A stretch of DNA of 64,000 nucleotides from Pseudomonas sp. G34 (GCF_031119625.1 NZ_JAVHZV010000009.1:310001-374000), one strand, 5' to 3'. Shown: positions 37,837 to 48,960, counted from the first letter of the stretch. Notes: a model not told the origin generated them from the letters alone. Program-made: numbers and translations.

Positions 37837-38640
37837 TCAATCCCACTGCGGGGCGAAGTCGGGATTGGCCAGGCGCTCGCCGCGCTCCAGCCCCGCGATG
37901 GCGGCCATCTCCTGTTCGCTCAGCGTGAGGTTCAGGGCGCCCAGGTTGCTTTCCAGGTTGGTGCGCTTGGTCGAGGAAGGGATCACTGCGAAGCCCTGCT
38001 GCAGTGCCCAGGCCAGCGCCACTTGGGCCGGATTGGCAGCATGGCTGGCGGCGATCTGCTGGATAACCGGATCGCTCATCACCTTGCCGTAAGCCAGCGG
38101 CATATAGGCGGTCAGGTGAATGCCGTGCTCCTGGGCGAACGCGACTACTTTGCGGTTCTGCAGGAAGGGGTGGATTTCCACCTGATGGGTGGCGATCTGC
38201 TCGGCACCAACCACTTCCATGGCCTGCTGCAGGTGTGCATTGGTGAAGTTCGACACGCCCAGTTGTGCGGTCAGGCCGGCAGCCTTGGCCTCCAGCAGGG
38301 CAGCCATGTATTCGGCTACCTGGATTTCATCCTTGGGCGACGGCCAGTGGATCAGCGTCAGGTCGACCTTCTCGAGGCGCAGCTTGTGCAGGCTCTCCTT
38401 CAGGCTGGGGATCAGCTTGTCGGCACCCAGGTTGTCGGTCCAGATCTTGGTGGTCACGAACAGCTCGCTGCGCGGCACGCGGCTTGCGGCGATGGCCTGG
38501 CCCACTGCGGCTTCGTTGCCGTAGATCTGCGCGGTATCGATATGCCGGTAGCCGAGTTCCAGGCCGTTGCGTACCGAGTCGATGGCTTGCTGATCCTTGA
38601 GGCGAAAGGTGCCGAGGCCGAGGGCGGGAATCTGTGGCAT
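37837..38640 (-). CDS. dkgB: Aldo/keto reductase, 2,5-diketo-D-gluconate reductase B type
   Basis: 267 aa TIM-barrel NADPH reductase. Catalytic tetrad regions are [14 protein letters not shown] (Asp and Tyr), TTKIWTDN (Lys) and LTLIHWPSP (His); the C-terminal [13 protein letters not shown] binds NADPH. As in E. coli (dkgB beside yafC), a LysR gene is divergent from it, which supports this identity. Substrates are likely methylglyoxal or other ketoaldehydes. Confidence 0.9.
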   Translation of the reverse strand: MPQIPALGLGTFRLKDQQAIDSVRNGLELGYRHIDTAQIYGNEAAVGQAIAASRVPRSELFVTTKIWTDNLGADKLIPSLKESLHKLRLEKVDLTLIHWPSPKDEIQVAEYMAALLEAKAAGLTAQLGVSNFTNAHLQQAMEVVGAEQIATHQVEIHPFLQNRKVVAFAQEHGIHLTAYMPLAYGKVMSDPVIQQIAASHAANPAQVALAWALQQGFAVIPSSTKRTNLESNLGALNLTLSEQEMAAIAGLERGERLANPDFAPQWD

Positions 38641-38792
38641 GGGAGTCTCCTGTGAAATGGCTGGCGGTCTGTAGCTGACAGCGCTGCCTTGGCGTTGTTG
38701 CGCTGGATTGGAACCAGTATGTGCCGTGGACTTATGCGGAAAAACCGCGTCTCATGCAGAACATATTTGCGCTCAACTCACGAATGCCCGCC

Positions 38793-39686
38793 ATGAAAAC
38801 GACCCTCGATGAACTCCTCGCCTTCAGCACCGTGGTGGCCAGCGGCTCGATCAGCGCGGCTGCGCAGCAACTCGGGCAGACCGCCTCCGGCATCAGCCGC
38901 GCCCTCAGTCGGCTGGAAGAAAAGCTCGATGTCACGCTGCTGCAGCGCACCACCCGGCGCCTGGAGCTGACGGAGGAGGGCAATGCCTTTCTGGCCCAGG
39001 CGCGGCGCATCCTCGCCAGCGTCGAAGAGGCCGAGGAGCAGATGCGCGTGCGCCGGCAAACGCCAGCGGGGCGGCTGCGGGTGAACGCCGCGGCGCCGTT
39101 CGTGCTGCATGCGGTGGTGCCGCTGATCAGGGGCTTTCGCGAGCGCTACCCGAACATCGAGTTGGAGTTGCACAGCAGCGACCAGATCATCGACCTGATC
39201 GAGCAGCGCACCGACGTGGCCATCCGCATCGGCCCGCTGCGCGACTCGACGCTGCATGCGCGCGCGCTGGGCAGCAGCTGTCTTCGCGTGCTGGCCAGCC
39301 CGGCCTATCTCGCCGCCCACGGTGCGCCCGACAGCGTCGAGGCCTTGCACCAGCACAGCCTGCTCGGCTTCACCCAGCCCGAAACCCTCAACCAGTGGCC
39401 GCTGCGCCATGAGCAGGGCGACAGCTTCAGCTGCGTGCCGAGCCTGCACGCGTCCAGCGGGGAAACACTGCGCCAGCTGGCGCTGGAGGGCGTGGGTATC
39501 GTCTGCCTGGCGGACTTCATGACCCACCTCGACCGCGCGCGTGGCGACCTGGTGCAGATCCTGGCGGCGCACACCGTCGAGGTACGCCAGCCGATCCACG
39601 CCGTGTACTACCGCAACACCGCGCTCACCTCGCGCATCACCTGTTTTCTCGATTACCTGAGCAGCGAATTGCGCAACATGGCTTGA
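38793..39686 (+). CDS. LysR-type regulator divergent from dkgB (YafC-like)
   Basis: 297 aa from the ATG at 38793; an ATG three codons earlier is possible. The N-terminal HTH (AAQQLGQTASGISRALSRLE) is of the CrgA-type LysR subgroup. The effector domain follows from residue ~90 (AGRLRVNAAAPFV). The 150-base divergent gap with dkgB presumably contains its operator. Confidence 0.88.
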   Translation: MKTTLDELLAFSTVVASGSISAAAQQLGQTASGISRALSRLEEKLDVTLLQRTTRRLELTEEGNAFLAQARRILASVEEAEEQMRVRRQTPAGRLRVNAAAPFVLHAVVPLIRGFRERYPNIELELHSSDQIIDLIEQRTDVAIRIGPLRDSTLHARALGSSCLRVLASPAYLAAHGAPDSVEALHQHSLLGFTQPETLNQWPLRHEQGDSFSCVPSLHASSGETLRQLALEGVGIVCLADFMTHLDRARGDLVQILAAHTVEVRQPIHAVYYRNTALTSRITCFLDYLSSELRNMA

Positions 39687-39848
39687 GCTTTCTGCCGATC
39701 CGAAATGGCCTTGCCACGGCTTTCTCGCGCGCGGCTGCAGGCCCCGTAGGCACTGGCCTGCAGGCCAGGGCGAACAAGGTGCAGATATAGGCGGAACTGG
39801 CTGTGTGCCACATGGGTCTAGGATGATGGTTGACAAGGAGATACCAAA

Positions 39849-40250
39849 ATGACCAAAACCCCGTTCTTCCGTCGTCTGGCTGCCATGCTGGCAGTGTTCC
39901 ATGTCCTGATGATCGCCCAGGTTCCACTTGCCAATGCCGCGATGATCGGCACGGGTGAAGTGCTGACCGAACAGCAGCAACAGGTCGACCGTCAGCAGCT
40001 GCTGTCGATGCTCGATGATCAGCAGGTCAAGGACAAACTGCTCGCCATGGGTGTGGAGCGTGATCAGGTAGAGAACCGCATCAACAACCTGACCAGTGCC
40101 GAACTCGCGCAATTCAACCAGCAACTGTCCGAAGCCCCGGCTGGTGCCGGTGTGGTCGGTGTGATCGTGTTGTTCTTGGTGATCTTCATCATCACCGATA
40201 TGCTCTGCGCCACCGACATCTTCAGTTTCGTGAAATGCATAAATCGCTAA
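39849..40250 (+). CDS. PA2779-family membrane protein
   Basis: 133 aa. Hydrophobic signal/anchor (residues ~11-30, ending LANAAMIG), a soluble middle with many Gln (TEQQQQVDRQQLL, residues ~39-90), then a C-terminal hydrophobic helix (GVVGVIVLFLVIFIITDML). Matches the PA2779 family, which is found paired with a C39-like peptidase gene. Overlaps the next gene by 16 bases. Role unknown; possibly a substrate or partner of that peptidase. Confidence 0.8.
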   Translation: MTKTPFFRRLAAMLAVFHVLMIAQVPLANAAMIGTGEVLTEQQQQVDRQQLLSMLDDQQVKDKLLAMGVERDQVENRINNLTSAELAQFNQQLSEAPAGAGVVGVIVLFLVIFIITDMLCATDIFSFVKCINR

Positions 40251-41197
40251 GACTGCTCCACGCTGCACTTCTGCTCGTCCTGCTCAGCGCATGCGCCAGG
40301 TCGCCGGTGTTGTCACCGGAGACCGAGCGCTTGCCTGAGCGGGTCGAGCTCAGCAGCGTTCCCTTCTATCCGCAGACCGCGTACCAGTGTGGGCCGGCCG
40401 CCCTGGCGACCATGCTCAACCAGCGCGGTGTGCTGACCACCCCCGGCTTCCTGCAGGACCAGGTCTACATTCCCGGTCGCGAAGGCAGCCTGCAGGTCGA
40501 GATGGTCGCCGCCGCGCGGGCCCATGACCTGCTCGTCTACCCGCTCAAGCCCAGGCTCGATTCGCTGCTCGCCGAAGTGGCTGCCGGCAACCCGGTGCTG
40601 GTGCTGCAGAACCTGGGGTTCGACTGGTACCCGCAGTGGCATTTCGCGGTGCTGGTGGGCTATGACCGTCGTGAAGAGACGCTGATCCTGCGTTCCGGTA
40701 CCACACCCCGCTGGGTGACCGCGTTCGCCGCCTTCGACAAGACCTGGGCCCGTGGCAATCGCTGGGCGGTGGTGACGTTGCCGCCGGACACCCTGCCGGC
40801 CACGGCCGAGCCGACCGTGTGGCTCAAGGCCGCGGCGGATCTGGAAGAGGTTGGCCGCAAGGATGTCGCCCAGCACGCCTACCGCACCGCCACCCAGCGC
40901 TGGCCCGAGCAGGCAGTGGCCTGGTTCGCCCTGGCCAACAGCCGTTACGCCGGTGGCGACCTGCGCGGCGCCGAAGCGGCGTTTCGCGAGAGCGTCAACC
41001 GCCAGGCCGATTTCGCGCCCGGCTGGTTCAACCTGTCCCAGGTACTCGACGAACGCGGCTGCAAGGCCGAAGCCGCCAGCGCCCGCCAGTGCGCCCAGCG
41101 CCTGAAGCCGGACGACCAGCGCTTCACGGTCACCGGCAAGCAGGGCGCAGCCAGCGAGCAGTGCACGGCGATGCCCATGGCCTGTCCGGTTCAGTAG
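40235..41197 (+). CDS. PA2778-family C39-like cysteine peptidase lipoprotein with TPR tail
   Basis: 320 aa. Lipoprotein signal with lipobox LLSAC (Cys at residue 20). The C39-like domain has catalytic Cys in YQCGPAALATML (near residue 52) and His in WHFAVLVGYDRR (near residue 137). TPR-like repeats occupy residues ~205-290 (AEAAFRESVNRQADFAPGW). Anchored to a membrane, it probably cleaves a small exported substrate. Overlaps the PA2779-family gene, so the two are cotranslated. Confidence 0.87.
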   Translation: MHKSLRLLHAALLLVLLSACARSPVLSPETERLPERVELSSVPFYPQTAYQCGPAALATMLNQRGVLTTPGFLQDQVYIPGREGSLQVEMVAAARAHDLLVYPLKPRLDSLLAEVAAGNPVLVLQNLGFDWYPQWHFAVLVGYDRREETLILRSGTTPRWVTAFAAFDKTWARGNRWAVVTLPPDTLPATAEPTVWLKAAADLEEVGRKDVAQHAYRTATQRWPEQAVAWFALANSRYAGGDLRGAEAAFRESVNRQADFAPGWFNLSQVLDERGCKAEAASARQCAQRLKPDDQRFTVTGKQGAASEQCTAMPMACPVQ

Positions 41198-41215
41198 CCA
41201 TTGATGCAGGAAAAC

Positions 41216-41245
41216 AAACGGCGCTCATCGAGCGCCGTTTTTGTT
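41216..41245 (+). terminator. Rho-independent terminator after the PA2778-family gene
   Basis: AAACGGCGCT (41216-41225) pairs with AGCGCCGTTT (41231-41240) around a 5-base loop, followed by TTGTTTG. It lies 19 bases after the stop codon. Confidence 0.9.
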
Positions 41246-41287
41246 TGTGTGGCGAAAGAGCCGAGCGCAAGCCTCGCTAACCTGGAG

Positions 41288-41745
41288 ATCACTGCCCCCT
41301 GTGAGCACGCGCCATGCGCGCGAATTTCGCGGGCATGAACTAGGCGTCCCCGCCCGCCCAACAGGTAGCGATGCCCGTAGGATGGGCGCAGCCCATCAAC
41401 TGATCGCGCCGCGCTCCAGCAGGGTGGCTTGGGTTTTGGCGCTCCGCGCCCGCTTGCGAGCCCGGAGCCGCAGAGCGTCCCGCGATGCATTCCCACGCGG
41501 AACGTGGGAACGATCATTAAATCACCACCCCCTGTGAGCGCGCGCCATGCGCGCGAATTTCGCGGGCATGGCCCGCTCCCACAGTTAAAGAGTTGTTAAT
41601 CCGTAGGATGGGCGCAGCCCATCAACTGATCGCGCCGCGCTCCAGCAGGGTGGCTTGGGGTTTTGGCGCTCCGCGCCCGCTTGCGAGCCCGGAGCCGCAG
41701 AGCGTCCCGCGATGCATTCCCACGCGGAGCGTGGGGAGCGATCCT
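41288..41745 (+). repeat. Tandem duplication of a ~230-bp REP-containing intergenic unit
   Basis: Two units begin at about 41288 and 41520 (ATCAC.GCCCCCTGTGAGC). Each contains a REP-like hairpin (GCGCGAATTTCGCGGGCATG) and then a nearly identical 140-base block starting CGTAGGATGGGCGCAGCCCA, at 41379-41517 and 41601-41743. The short middles differ. The region 41198-41913 contains no gene. Confidence 0.85.
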
Positions 41746-41778
41746 CGTAGCCTGGGTCGAGTGAAGCGATACCCGGGA
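41746..41778. repeat. Unit of the dispersed 30-bp intergenic repeat
   Basis: CGTAGCCTGGGTCGAGTGAA followed by GCGATACCCGGGA; same family as at 22368, 27073 and 35731. Confidence 0.8.
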
Positions 41779-41872
41779 ACAAGAGCCGGCATTCCCACGG
41801 TGAGGGGCAGGGCGGCTGCGCACCTCAAACCCAAAAAACTCAGTTTTTTTAGTCAGTTAGCGAAAAAAGATG

Positions 41873-41900
41873 TTGACTCTTTTTCGCGGCTCCGTAGAAT
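41873..41900 (+). promoter_or_regulatory. Sigma-70 promoter of tRNA-Val
   Basis: TTGACT (41873-41878) and TAGAAT (41895-41900) are separated by 16 bases. A GC-rich discriminator (GCGCACCC) follows, typical of stringently controlled stable-RNA promoters. The tRNA begins 13 bases after the -10. Confidence 0.8.
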
Positions 41901-41913
41901 GCGCACCCACAGC

Positions 41914-41990
41914 AGGCACATAGCTCAGTTGGTTAGAGCACCACCTTGACATGGTGGGGGTCGTTGGTTCGAATCCAATTGTGCCTACCA
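41914..41990 (+). tRNA. tRNA-Val (anticodon GAC)
   Basis: 77 bases with encoded CCA. Acceptor stem AGGCACA/TGTGCCT, anticodon stem CCACC/GGTGG around TTGACAT, and T-arm GGTTCGAATCC are all intact. Confidence 0.97.
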
Positions 41991-42000
41991 AATTCTTTAA

Positions 42001-42028
42001 ATGGTCGCTTCGGCGGCCATTTTTTTTG
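42001..42028 (+). terminator. Terminator of tRNA-Val
   Basis: ATGGTCGC-TTCG-GCGGCCAT hairpin with a UUCG loop followed by eight T residues, 11 bases after the tRNA. The remaining ~250 bases up to thrS (42029-42280) hold no recognisable gene or riboswitch and should contain the thrS promoter. Confidence 0.9.
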
Positions 42029-42280
42029 CTCGTCGTTTTGGCGTTCCGGTCGTGGTCGCGTCCGGCGCTGCGGAAGTTTTCGAAGATGGCCGGTTTGCCT
42101 TGTCAGGCCCGCTCGATTCTGAAAGCATCCACCGTTTCACATCCTCCAGTGACTGCGGTTCGTTCTCGGCTGGCCTCGCGGCCCCTGCCTCTGTATGGCA
42201 GATACGCCACCGGATCGCTTACTGGCTCATCCCAACCCATGTGGCCTTTGGTAGAGGTCACCACTAGGAGAGGAGGCGCC

Positions 42281-44203
42281 ATGCCCACCATTACTCTTCC
42301 CGATGGCAGTCAGCGTTCGTTCGATCACCCGGTTTCCGTACTCGAGGTGGCGCAATCCATTGGTGCCGGCCTGGCCAAGGCCACCGTTGCCGGCAAGGTC
42401 GACGGCCGTCTGGTCGACGCCTGCGACCTGATCGAAAGCGATGCGACCCTGCAGATCATCACGCCGAAGGATCAGGAGGGTGTCGAGATCATCCGCCACT
42501 CCTGCGCCCACCTGATCGGTCATGCGGTCAAGCAGCTGTACCCGACGGCGCGCATGGTCATCGGCCCGGTCATCGACGATGGCTTCTATTACGACATCGC
42601 CTACGAGCGCCCCTTCACGCCGGATGACGTCACCGCCATCGAAGCGCGCATGAAAGCGCTGATCGACAAGGAGTACGACGTCATCAAGAAGGTGACGCCG
42701 CGCGCCGAGGTCATCGACGTGTTCACCTCGCGCGGTGAAGACTACAAGCTGCGCCTGGTCGACGACATGCCGGACGAGCAGGCCATGGGCCTGTACTACC
42801 ACGAAGAGTACGTGGACATGTGCCGCGGCCCGCACGTGCCCAACACCCGCTTCCTCAAGGCATTCAAGCTGACCAAGCTGTCCGGCGCCTACTGGCGTGG
42901 CGATGCCAAGAACGAGCAGCTGCAGCGCGTCTACGGCACCGCCTGGGCGGACAAGAAGCAGCTGGCGGCCTACATCCAGCGCATCGAAGAAGCCGAAAAG
43001 CGCGACCATCGCAAGATCGGCAAGCAGCTCGACCTCTTCCACCTGCAGGAAGAGGCGCCGGGCATGGTGTTCTGGCACGCCAACGGCTGGACCGTCTACC
43101 AGGTGCTCGAGCAGTACATGCGCCAGGTGCAGCGCGAGAACGGTTACTCGGAAATCAAGACCCCGCAGGTCGTCGACCGCATCCTCTGGGAGCGCTCCGG
43201 CCACTGGTCCAACTATGCCGAGAACATGTTCACCACCTCGTCGGAAAGCCGTGACTACGCGGTGAAGCCGATGAACTGCCCGTGCCACGTGCAGGTGTTC
43301 AACCAGGGGCTGAAGTCCTACCGCGACCTGCCGCTGCGCCTCGCCGAATTCGGCGCCTGCCACCGCAACGAGCCGTCCGGCGCGCTGCACGGCATCATGC
43401 GCGTGCGTGGTTTCGTGCAGGACGATGCGCACATCTTCTGCACCGAAGAGCAGGTCAAGAAGGAAGCGGCCGACTTCATCAAGCTGACCCTGGATGTCTA
43501 CAAGGACTTCGGTTTCAGCGATATCGCCATGAAGCTGTCGACTCGCCCGGCCAAGCGCGTGGGCTCCGAAGAGCTGTGGGATCGCGCCGAAGGCGCCCTG
43601 GCCGACGCCCTGAACGAATCCGGCCTGGAATGGGAATACCAGCCGGGCGAGGGTGCCTTCTACGGCCCGAAGATCGAGTTCACCCTGCGCGACTGCCTCG
43701 GCCGTAACTGGCAGTGCGGCACCCTGCAGTACGACCCGAACCTGCCGGAGCGCCTGGACGCCAGCTACATCGCCGAAGATAACAGCCGCGTGCGCCCGGT
43801 CATGCTGCACCGCGCCATCCTCGGCTCGTTCGAGCGTTTCATCGGCATGCTGATCGAACACTACGCCGGCGTGTTCCCGGCCTGGCTGGCGCCGACCCAG
43901 GCGGTGATCATGAATATCACCGACAAACAGGCCGATTTCGCCCTCGAGGTGGAAAAAACGTTGAATCAGAGCGGATTTCGTGCCAAGTCAGACTTGAGGA
44001 ACGAGAAGATTGGCTTTAAAATCCGTGAGCATACTTTGCTCAAGGTTCCCTATCTGCTCGTCATCGGGGATCGTGAAGTGGAGACGCAAACTGTCGCTGT
44101 GCGCACTCGTGAGGGTGCTGATCTGGGCTCCATGCCCATCGCTCAATTCACTGAATTGCTCGCGCAAGCGGTTTCCCGGCGTGGTCGCCAAGAATTGGAG
44201 TAA
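42281..44203 (+). CDS. thrS: Threonyl-tRNA synthetase
   Basis: 640 aa class II synthetase. Start at the ATG 42281 after AGGAGAGGAGG; the frame runs open further left, but only this start gives the family N-terminus ([17 protein letters not shown] domain). TGS (1-62), the editing domain with [16 protein letters not shown] (HxxxH near residue 73), the catalytic core ([17 protein letters not shown] motif 2, [11 protein letters not shown] motif 3) and the anticodon-binding domain are all present. First gene of the translation cluster; infC follows after 2 bases. Confidence 0.97.
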   Translation: MPTITLPDGSQRSFDHPVSVLEVAQSIGAGLAKATVAGKVDGRLVDACDLIESDATLQIITPKDQEGVEIIRHSCAHLIGHAVKQLYPTARMVIGPVIDDGFYYDIAYERPFTPDDVTAIEARMKALIDKEYDVIKKVTPRAEVIDVFTSRGEDYKLRLVDDMPDEQAMGLYYHEEYVDMCRGPHVPNTRFLKAFKLTKLSGAYWRGDAKNEQLQRVYGTAWADKKQLAAYIQRIEEAEKRDHRKIGKQLDLFHLQEEAPGMVFWHANGWTVYQVLEQYMRQVQRENGYSEIKTPQVVDRILWERSGHWSNYAENMFTTSSESRDYAVKPMNCPCHVQVFNQGLKSYRDLPLRLAEFGACHRNEPSGALHGIMRVRGFVQDDAHIFCTEEQVKKEAADFIKLTLDVYKDFGFSDIAMKLSTRPAKRVGSEELWDRAEGALADALNESGLEWEYQPGEGAFYGPKIEFTLRDCLGRNWQCGTLQYDPNLPERLDASYIAEDNSRVRPVMLHRAILGSFERFIGMLIEHYAGVFPAWLAPTQAVIMNITDKQADFALEVEKTLNQSGFRAKSDLRNEKIGFKIREHTLLKVPYLLVIGDREVETQTVAVRTREGADLGSMPIAQFTELLAQAVSRRGRQELE

Positions 44204-44205
44204 TC

Positions 44206-44754
44206 ATTATTAAGCGTGATATGAGACAAGATAAACGAGGCGCCCCGAAGGCTCCGATCAACGAGAATATCTCGGCACGCGAGGTTCGGTTAATTGGCGC
44301 TGACGGTGAGCAAATTGGCATCGTCTCTATTGATGAAGCGCTTAGGATCGCGGAAGAAGCCAAGCTGGATCTGGTAGAAATTTCCGCGGACGCCTTGCCG
44401 CCGGTTTGCCGGATCATGGACTATGGCAAGCACCTCTTCGAGAAGAAGAAGCAGGCTGCCATTGCCAAGAAGAACCAGCACCAGCAGCAGATTAAAGAAA
44501 TCAAGTTTCGTCCAGGGACGGAAGAAGGGGATTACCAGGTAAAACTACGCAACCTGGTACGTTTCCTGATGGAAGGGGACAAGGCCAAGATCTCTCTGAG
44601 ATTCCGTGGTCGTGAGATGGCCCACCAGGAGCTGGGGATGGAACTGTTGAAGCGGGTCGAAGCTGACCTCATCGAACACGGTACCGTCGAACAGCATCCT
44701 AAGATGGAAGGACGCCAGCTAATGATGGTCATCGCTCCCAAACGCAAGAAATAA
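44206..44754 (+). CDS. infC: Translation initiation factor IF-3, ATT start
   Basis: 182 aa when started at the ATT at 44206, which has GGAG 5 bases upstream (44197-44200) and gives the family N-terminus [19 protein letters not shown]. The first ATG (44221) lies five codons inside and has no suitable Shine-Dalgarno. ATT/AUU initiation of infC is conserved because IF-3 rejects it, giving autoregulation. IF-3 N domain ([18 protein letters not shown]) and C domain ([13 protein letters not shown] [16 protein letters not shown]) are intact. It splits 70S ribosomes and checks the initiator codon. Confidence 0.95.
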   Translation: MIKRDMRQDKRGAPKAPINENISAREVRLIGADGEQIGIVSIDEALRIAEEAKLDLVEISADALPPVCRIMDYGKHLFEKKKQAAIAKKNQHQQQIKEIKFRPGTEEGDYQVKLRNLVRFLMEGDKAKISLRFRGREMAHQELGMELLKRVEADLIEHGTVEQHPKMEGRQLMMVIAPKRKK

Positions 44755-44813
44755 CCTCCAGGGCACGGCAGGCCTTATGGTTATCTATATCAACTGAATG
44801 CGGAGTTACGAAC

Positions 44814-45008
44814 ATGCCAAAAATGAAAACCAAGAGCGGCGCTGCCAAGCGCTTTCTCAAAACGGCAGCGGGCTTCAAGCACAAGCATGCTTTCAAGAGC
44901 CACATCCTGACCAAAATGTCCACCAAGCGTAAGCGTCAACTTCGCGGTAGCGAACTGATGCATCCGTCGGACAAAGCTAAAGTCGAGCGCATGCTGCGCG
45001 TTCGTTAA
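44814..45008 (+). CDS. rpmI: 50S ribosomal protein L35
   Basis: 64 aa, full length. [17 protein letters not shown] and the basic centre are characteristic. Sits in the infC-rpmI-rplT order in which L20 represses translation of the rpmI-rplT message; the 60-base leader before it may hold that site. Confidence 0.97.
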   Translation: MPKMKTKSGAAKRFLKTAAGFKHKHAFKSHILTKMSTKRKRQLRGSELMHPSDKAKVERMLRVR

Positions 45009-45033
45009 TCGGTCAAGATAGAGGAAATTACTC

Positions 45034-45390
45034 ATGGCTCGTGTTAAGCGTGGCGTTATCGCTCGTGCTCGTCACAAAAAAATCCTGAAACTGGCTAAAG
45101 GCTACTACGGCGCACGTTCGCGTGTATTCCGTGTTGCCAAGCAGGCTGTCATCAAGGCGGGTCAATACGCCTACCGTGACCGTCGCCAGAAGAAGCGTCA
45201 GTTCCGCGCTCTGTGGATCGCTCGTATCAACGCTGGTGCGCGTATCAACGGTCTGTCCTACAGCCGTCTGATCGCTGGCCTGAAAAAAGCGTCGATCGAA
45301 ATCGACCGCAAGGTTCTGGCTGATCTGGCAGTGAACGAAAAAGCGGCGTTTGCTGCGATTGTCGAGAAAGCGAAAGCCGTACTGGCTTAA
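45034..45390 (+). CDS. rplT: 50S ribosomal protein L20
   Basis: 118 aa. [20 protein letters not shown] is the family N-terminus. Needed for early 50S assembly and an autoregulator of its own operon. Start after AGAGGAAA. Confidence 0.97.
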   Translation: MARVKRGVIARARHKKILKLAKGYYGARSRVFRVAKQAVIKAGQYAYRDRRQKKRQFRALWIARINAGARINGLSYSRLIAGLKKASIEIDRKVLADLAVNEKAAFAAIVEKAKAVLA

Positions 45391-45467
45391 GTCCCCGACA
45401 ATCACCGGGTTTCCCGGTGCAGTAGAGGCGACAGGCGTAACCCGCAGGTCGACTCTAAACGTCATCG

Positions 45468-45503
45468 ACAGGGGAAGAGCCTTCAAGCTCTTCCCCTGTT
45501 TCG
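45468..45503 (+). terminator. Strong hairpin between rplT and pheS, probable terminator or attenuator
   Basis: ACAGGGGAAGAGC (45468-45480) pairs perfectly with GCTCTTCCCCTGT (45487-45499) around CTTCAA, then TTCG. It lies 78 bases after rplT and 20 before pheS. E. coli pheST is attenuated by a Phe leader peptide, but no Phe-rich leader frame is evident here. Confidence 0.75.
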
Positions 45504-45519
45504 TATCTGGAGTCTGTAA

Positions 45520-46536
<1,017 letters not shown>

Positions 46537-46581
46537 CCCCCAGCAGTTTTGTAATCGAATTCGATCAGGAGAACAGACAGT

Positions 46582-48957
46582 ATGAAATTCAGTGAACAGT
46601 GGCTGCGCAGCTGGGTGAGCCCCCAGGCGACCCGTGACGAACTGGTCGCGCGCCTGTCCATGGCCGGCCTGGAAGTCGACAGCGTCAGCCCGGTGGCCGG
46701 TGCCTTCAGCGGCGTGATCGTCGGCGAGGTGCTGAGCACCGAGCAACACCCGGACGCCGACAAACTGCGCGTGTGCCAGGTCAGCAACGGCAGCGAAACC
46801 TTCCAGGTGGTGTGCGGCGCGCCCAACGTGCGCCCCGGCCTGAAGATTCCGTTCGCCACCATCGGTGCCGAACTGCCCGGCGACTTCAAGATCAAGAAGG
46901 CCAAGCTGCGCGGCGTCGAGTCCAACGGCATGCTTTGCTCGGCGTCCGAGCTGCAGATCAGCGAGGACAACGACGGCCTGCTCGAGCTGCCGGCCGATGC
47001 GCCGGTGGGCCAGGACATCCGCGAGTACTTCGAACTCAACGACGTCAGCATCGAAGTCGACCTGACCCCCAACCGCGGCGACTGCCTGTCCCTGGCTGGC
47101 CTGGCCCGTGAAGTCGGCGCCCTGTACGACGCGCCGGTCACCCGCCCGCAAGTCACCGCAGTCGCCCCGGTCCACGACGAAGTGCGCCCGGTCGAAGTGC
47201 TGGCCCCGCAAGCCTGCCCGCGTTACCTGGGCCGCGTGGTGCGCAACGTCGACCTGTCCAAGCCGACGCCGCGCTGGATGGTCGAGCGCCTGCGCCGCGC
47301 CGACGTGCGCAGCATCGATGCCGCCGTCGACGTCACCAACTACGTGATGCTCGAACTCGGCCAGCCGATGCACGCCTTCGACCTGGACGTGATCCAGGGC
47401 GGCATTCGCGTGCGCATGGCCGAAGAGGGCGAGAAGCTGGTGCTGCTCGACGGCCAGGAAGTCACCCTGCGTGCCGACACCCTGGTGATCGCCGACCACC
47501 AACGCGCCCTGGCCATCGCCGGCGTGATGGGCGGCGAGCACAGTGGCGTCAGCGCCACCACCCGCGACCTGTTCCTGGAAAGCGCCTTCTTCGACACCAT
47601 CGCCGTGGCTGGCAAGGCTCGCTCCTACGGCCTGCACACCGACTCCTCGCACCGCTTCGAGCGTGGCGTGGACTCGCAACTGGCCCGCGAAGCCATGGAG
47701 CGCGCCACCGCGCTGCTGCTGGAGATCGTCGGTGGTGAAGCCGGCCCGATCATCGAAGCGGTCGATGAGGCGCAACTGCCCAACATCGCACCGATCAGCC
47801 TGCGTGCCGAGCGCGTCGAGCAGATGCTCGGCCTCAAGCTCGAAGATGAGGTGATCGTCAAACTGCTGGGTGCCCTGGGCCTGGGTATCGAAGGTGGAGC
47901 AGGGCAGTGGCAGGTCAAGGTGCCGAGCCACCGCTTCGACATCAGCCTGGAAGTCGACCTGATCGAAGAGCTGGCTCGCCTGTACGGCTACAACCGCCTG
48001 CCGGTGCGCTACCCGCAAGCGCGCCTGGCGCCGCAGACCAAGGCCGAGGCCGTGGCCGACCTGCCGGTGCTGCGCCGCCTGCTGGTGGCCCGCGGTTACC
48101 AGGAAGCGATCACCTACAGCTTCATCGATCCCAAGCTGTTCGAGCTGTTCAGCCCGGGCGTGCAGCCGCTGACCCTGGCCAACCCGATCTCCGCCGACAT
48201 GGCCGCCATGCGCGCCTCGCTGTGGCCGGGGCTGGTCAAGGCGGTGGAGCACAACCTCAACCGTCAGCAGTCGCGCGTGCGCCTGTTCGAAAGCGGCCTG
48301 CGCTTCGTTGGCCAGCTGGACGAACTCAAGCAGGAGCCGATGCTAGCCGGTGTGATCACCGGCAGCCGCCTGCCGGAAAGCTGGGCCCATGGCCGTGATG
48401 GCGTGGACTTCTTCGACGCCAAGGCCGATGTCGAAGCCCTGTTGGCCGCTGCAGGCGACGCGGGCAGCTTCGCCTTCGTACCGGGCGAGCACAGCGCCCT
48501 GCATCCGGGCCAGACCGCGCGCATCGAGCGCGAAGGGCGCCTGGTCGGCTACCTGGGTGCCATCCACCCGGAGCTGGCCAAGACCCTCGGTATCGATCAG
48601 CCGCTGTTCCTGTTCGAGCTGCTGCTGAGCGAAATCACCGCGGGCCGCATGCCGGCATTCAAGGAGCTGTCGCGCTTCCCGGAAGTGCGCCGTGACCTGG
48701 CGTTGCTGGTCGACCGTGACGTGCCGGCCAAGAACCTGCTGGCCGATATTCGCGAGCAGGCTGGCGAGTGGCTGACCGACCTCAGGTTGTTTGACGTTTA
48801 TCAGGGTAAAGGTATTGATCCGCTTAGAAAAAGCCTGGCGGTCGGCTTGACCTGGCAGCATCCATCGCGCACTCTAAACGACGATGAGGTGAGTACAGCC
48901 ACGCAAAACATCCTCACCTCCCTGGAACAAAGGTTCAACGCCACGTTAAGGAACTAG
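46582..48957 (+). CDS. pheT: Phenylalanyl-tRNA synthetase, beta subunit
   Basis: 791 aa. N-terminal EMAP-like tRNA-binding domain (VSPVAGAFSGVIVGEVLS, HPDADKLRVCQV), B3/B4 editing domain (from ~210), B5 domain, and C-terminal FDX-ACB (SRFPEVRRDLALLVDRDVPA, residue ~695 on). Start ATG after CAGGAG. ihfA starts 3 bases past its stop. Confidence 0.97.
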   Translation: MKFSEQWLRSWVSPQATRDELVARLSMAGLEVDSVSPVAGAFSGVIVGEVLSTEQHPDADKLRVCQVSNGSETFQVVCGAPNVRPGLKIPFATIGAELPGDFKIKKAKLRGVESNGMLCSASELQISEDNDGLLELPADAPVGQDIREYFELNDVSIEVDLTPNRGDCLSLAGLAREVGALYDAPVTRPQVTAVAPVHDEVRPVEVLAPQACPRYLGRVVRNVDLSKPTPRWMVERLRRADVRSIDAAVDVTNYVMLELGQPMHAFDLDVIQGGIRVRMAEEGEKLVLLDGQEVTLRADTLVIADHQRALAIAGVMGGEHSGVSATTRDLFLESAFFDTIAVAGKARSYGLHTDSSHRFERGVDSQLAREAMERATALLLEIVGGEAGPIIEAVDEAQLPNIAPISLRAERVEQMLGLKLEDEVIVKLLGALGLGIEGGAGQWQVKVPSHRFDISLEVDLIEELARLYGYNRLPVRYPQARLAPQTKAEAVADLPVLRRLLVARGYQEAITYSFIDPKLFELFSPGVQPLTLANPISADMAAMRASLWPGLVKAVEHNLNRQQSRVRLFESGLRFVGQLDELKQEPMLAGVITGSRLPESWAHGRDGVDFFDAKADVEALLAAAGDAGSFAFVPGEHSALHPGQTARIEREGRLVGYLGAIHPELAKTLGIDQPLFLFELLLSEITAGRMPAFKELSRFPEVRRDLALLVDRDVPAKNLLADIREQAGEWLTDLRLFDVYQGKGIDPLRKSLAVGLTWQHPSRTLNDDEVSTATQNILTSLEQRFNATLRN

Positions 48958-48960
48958 CGT

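Noticed and set aside
41288..41745. Possible CRISPR or satellite array
   Set aside because: Two long REP-containing units only.
45400..45519. Phe-rich leader peptide for pheST attenuation
   Set aside because: The hairpin is clear, but no short frame with repeated Phe codons was seen.
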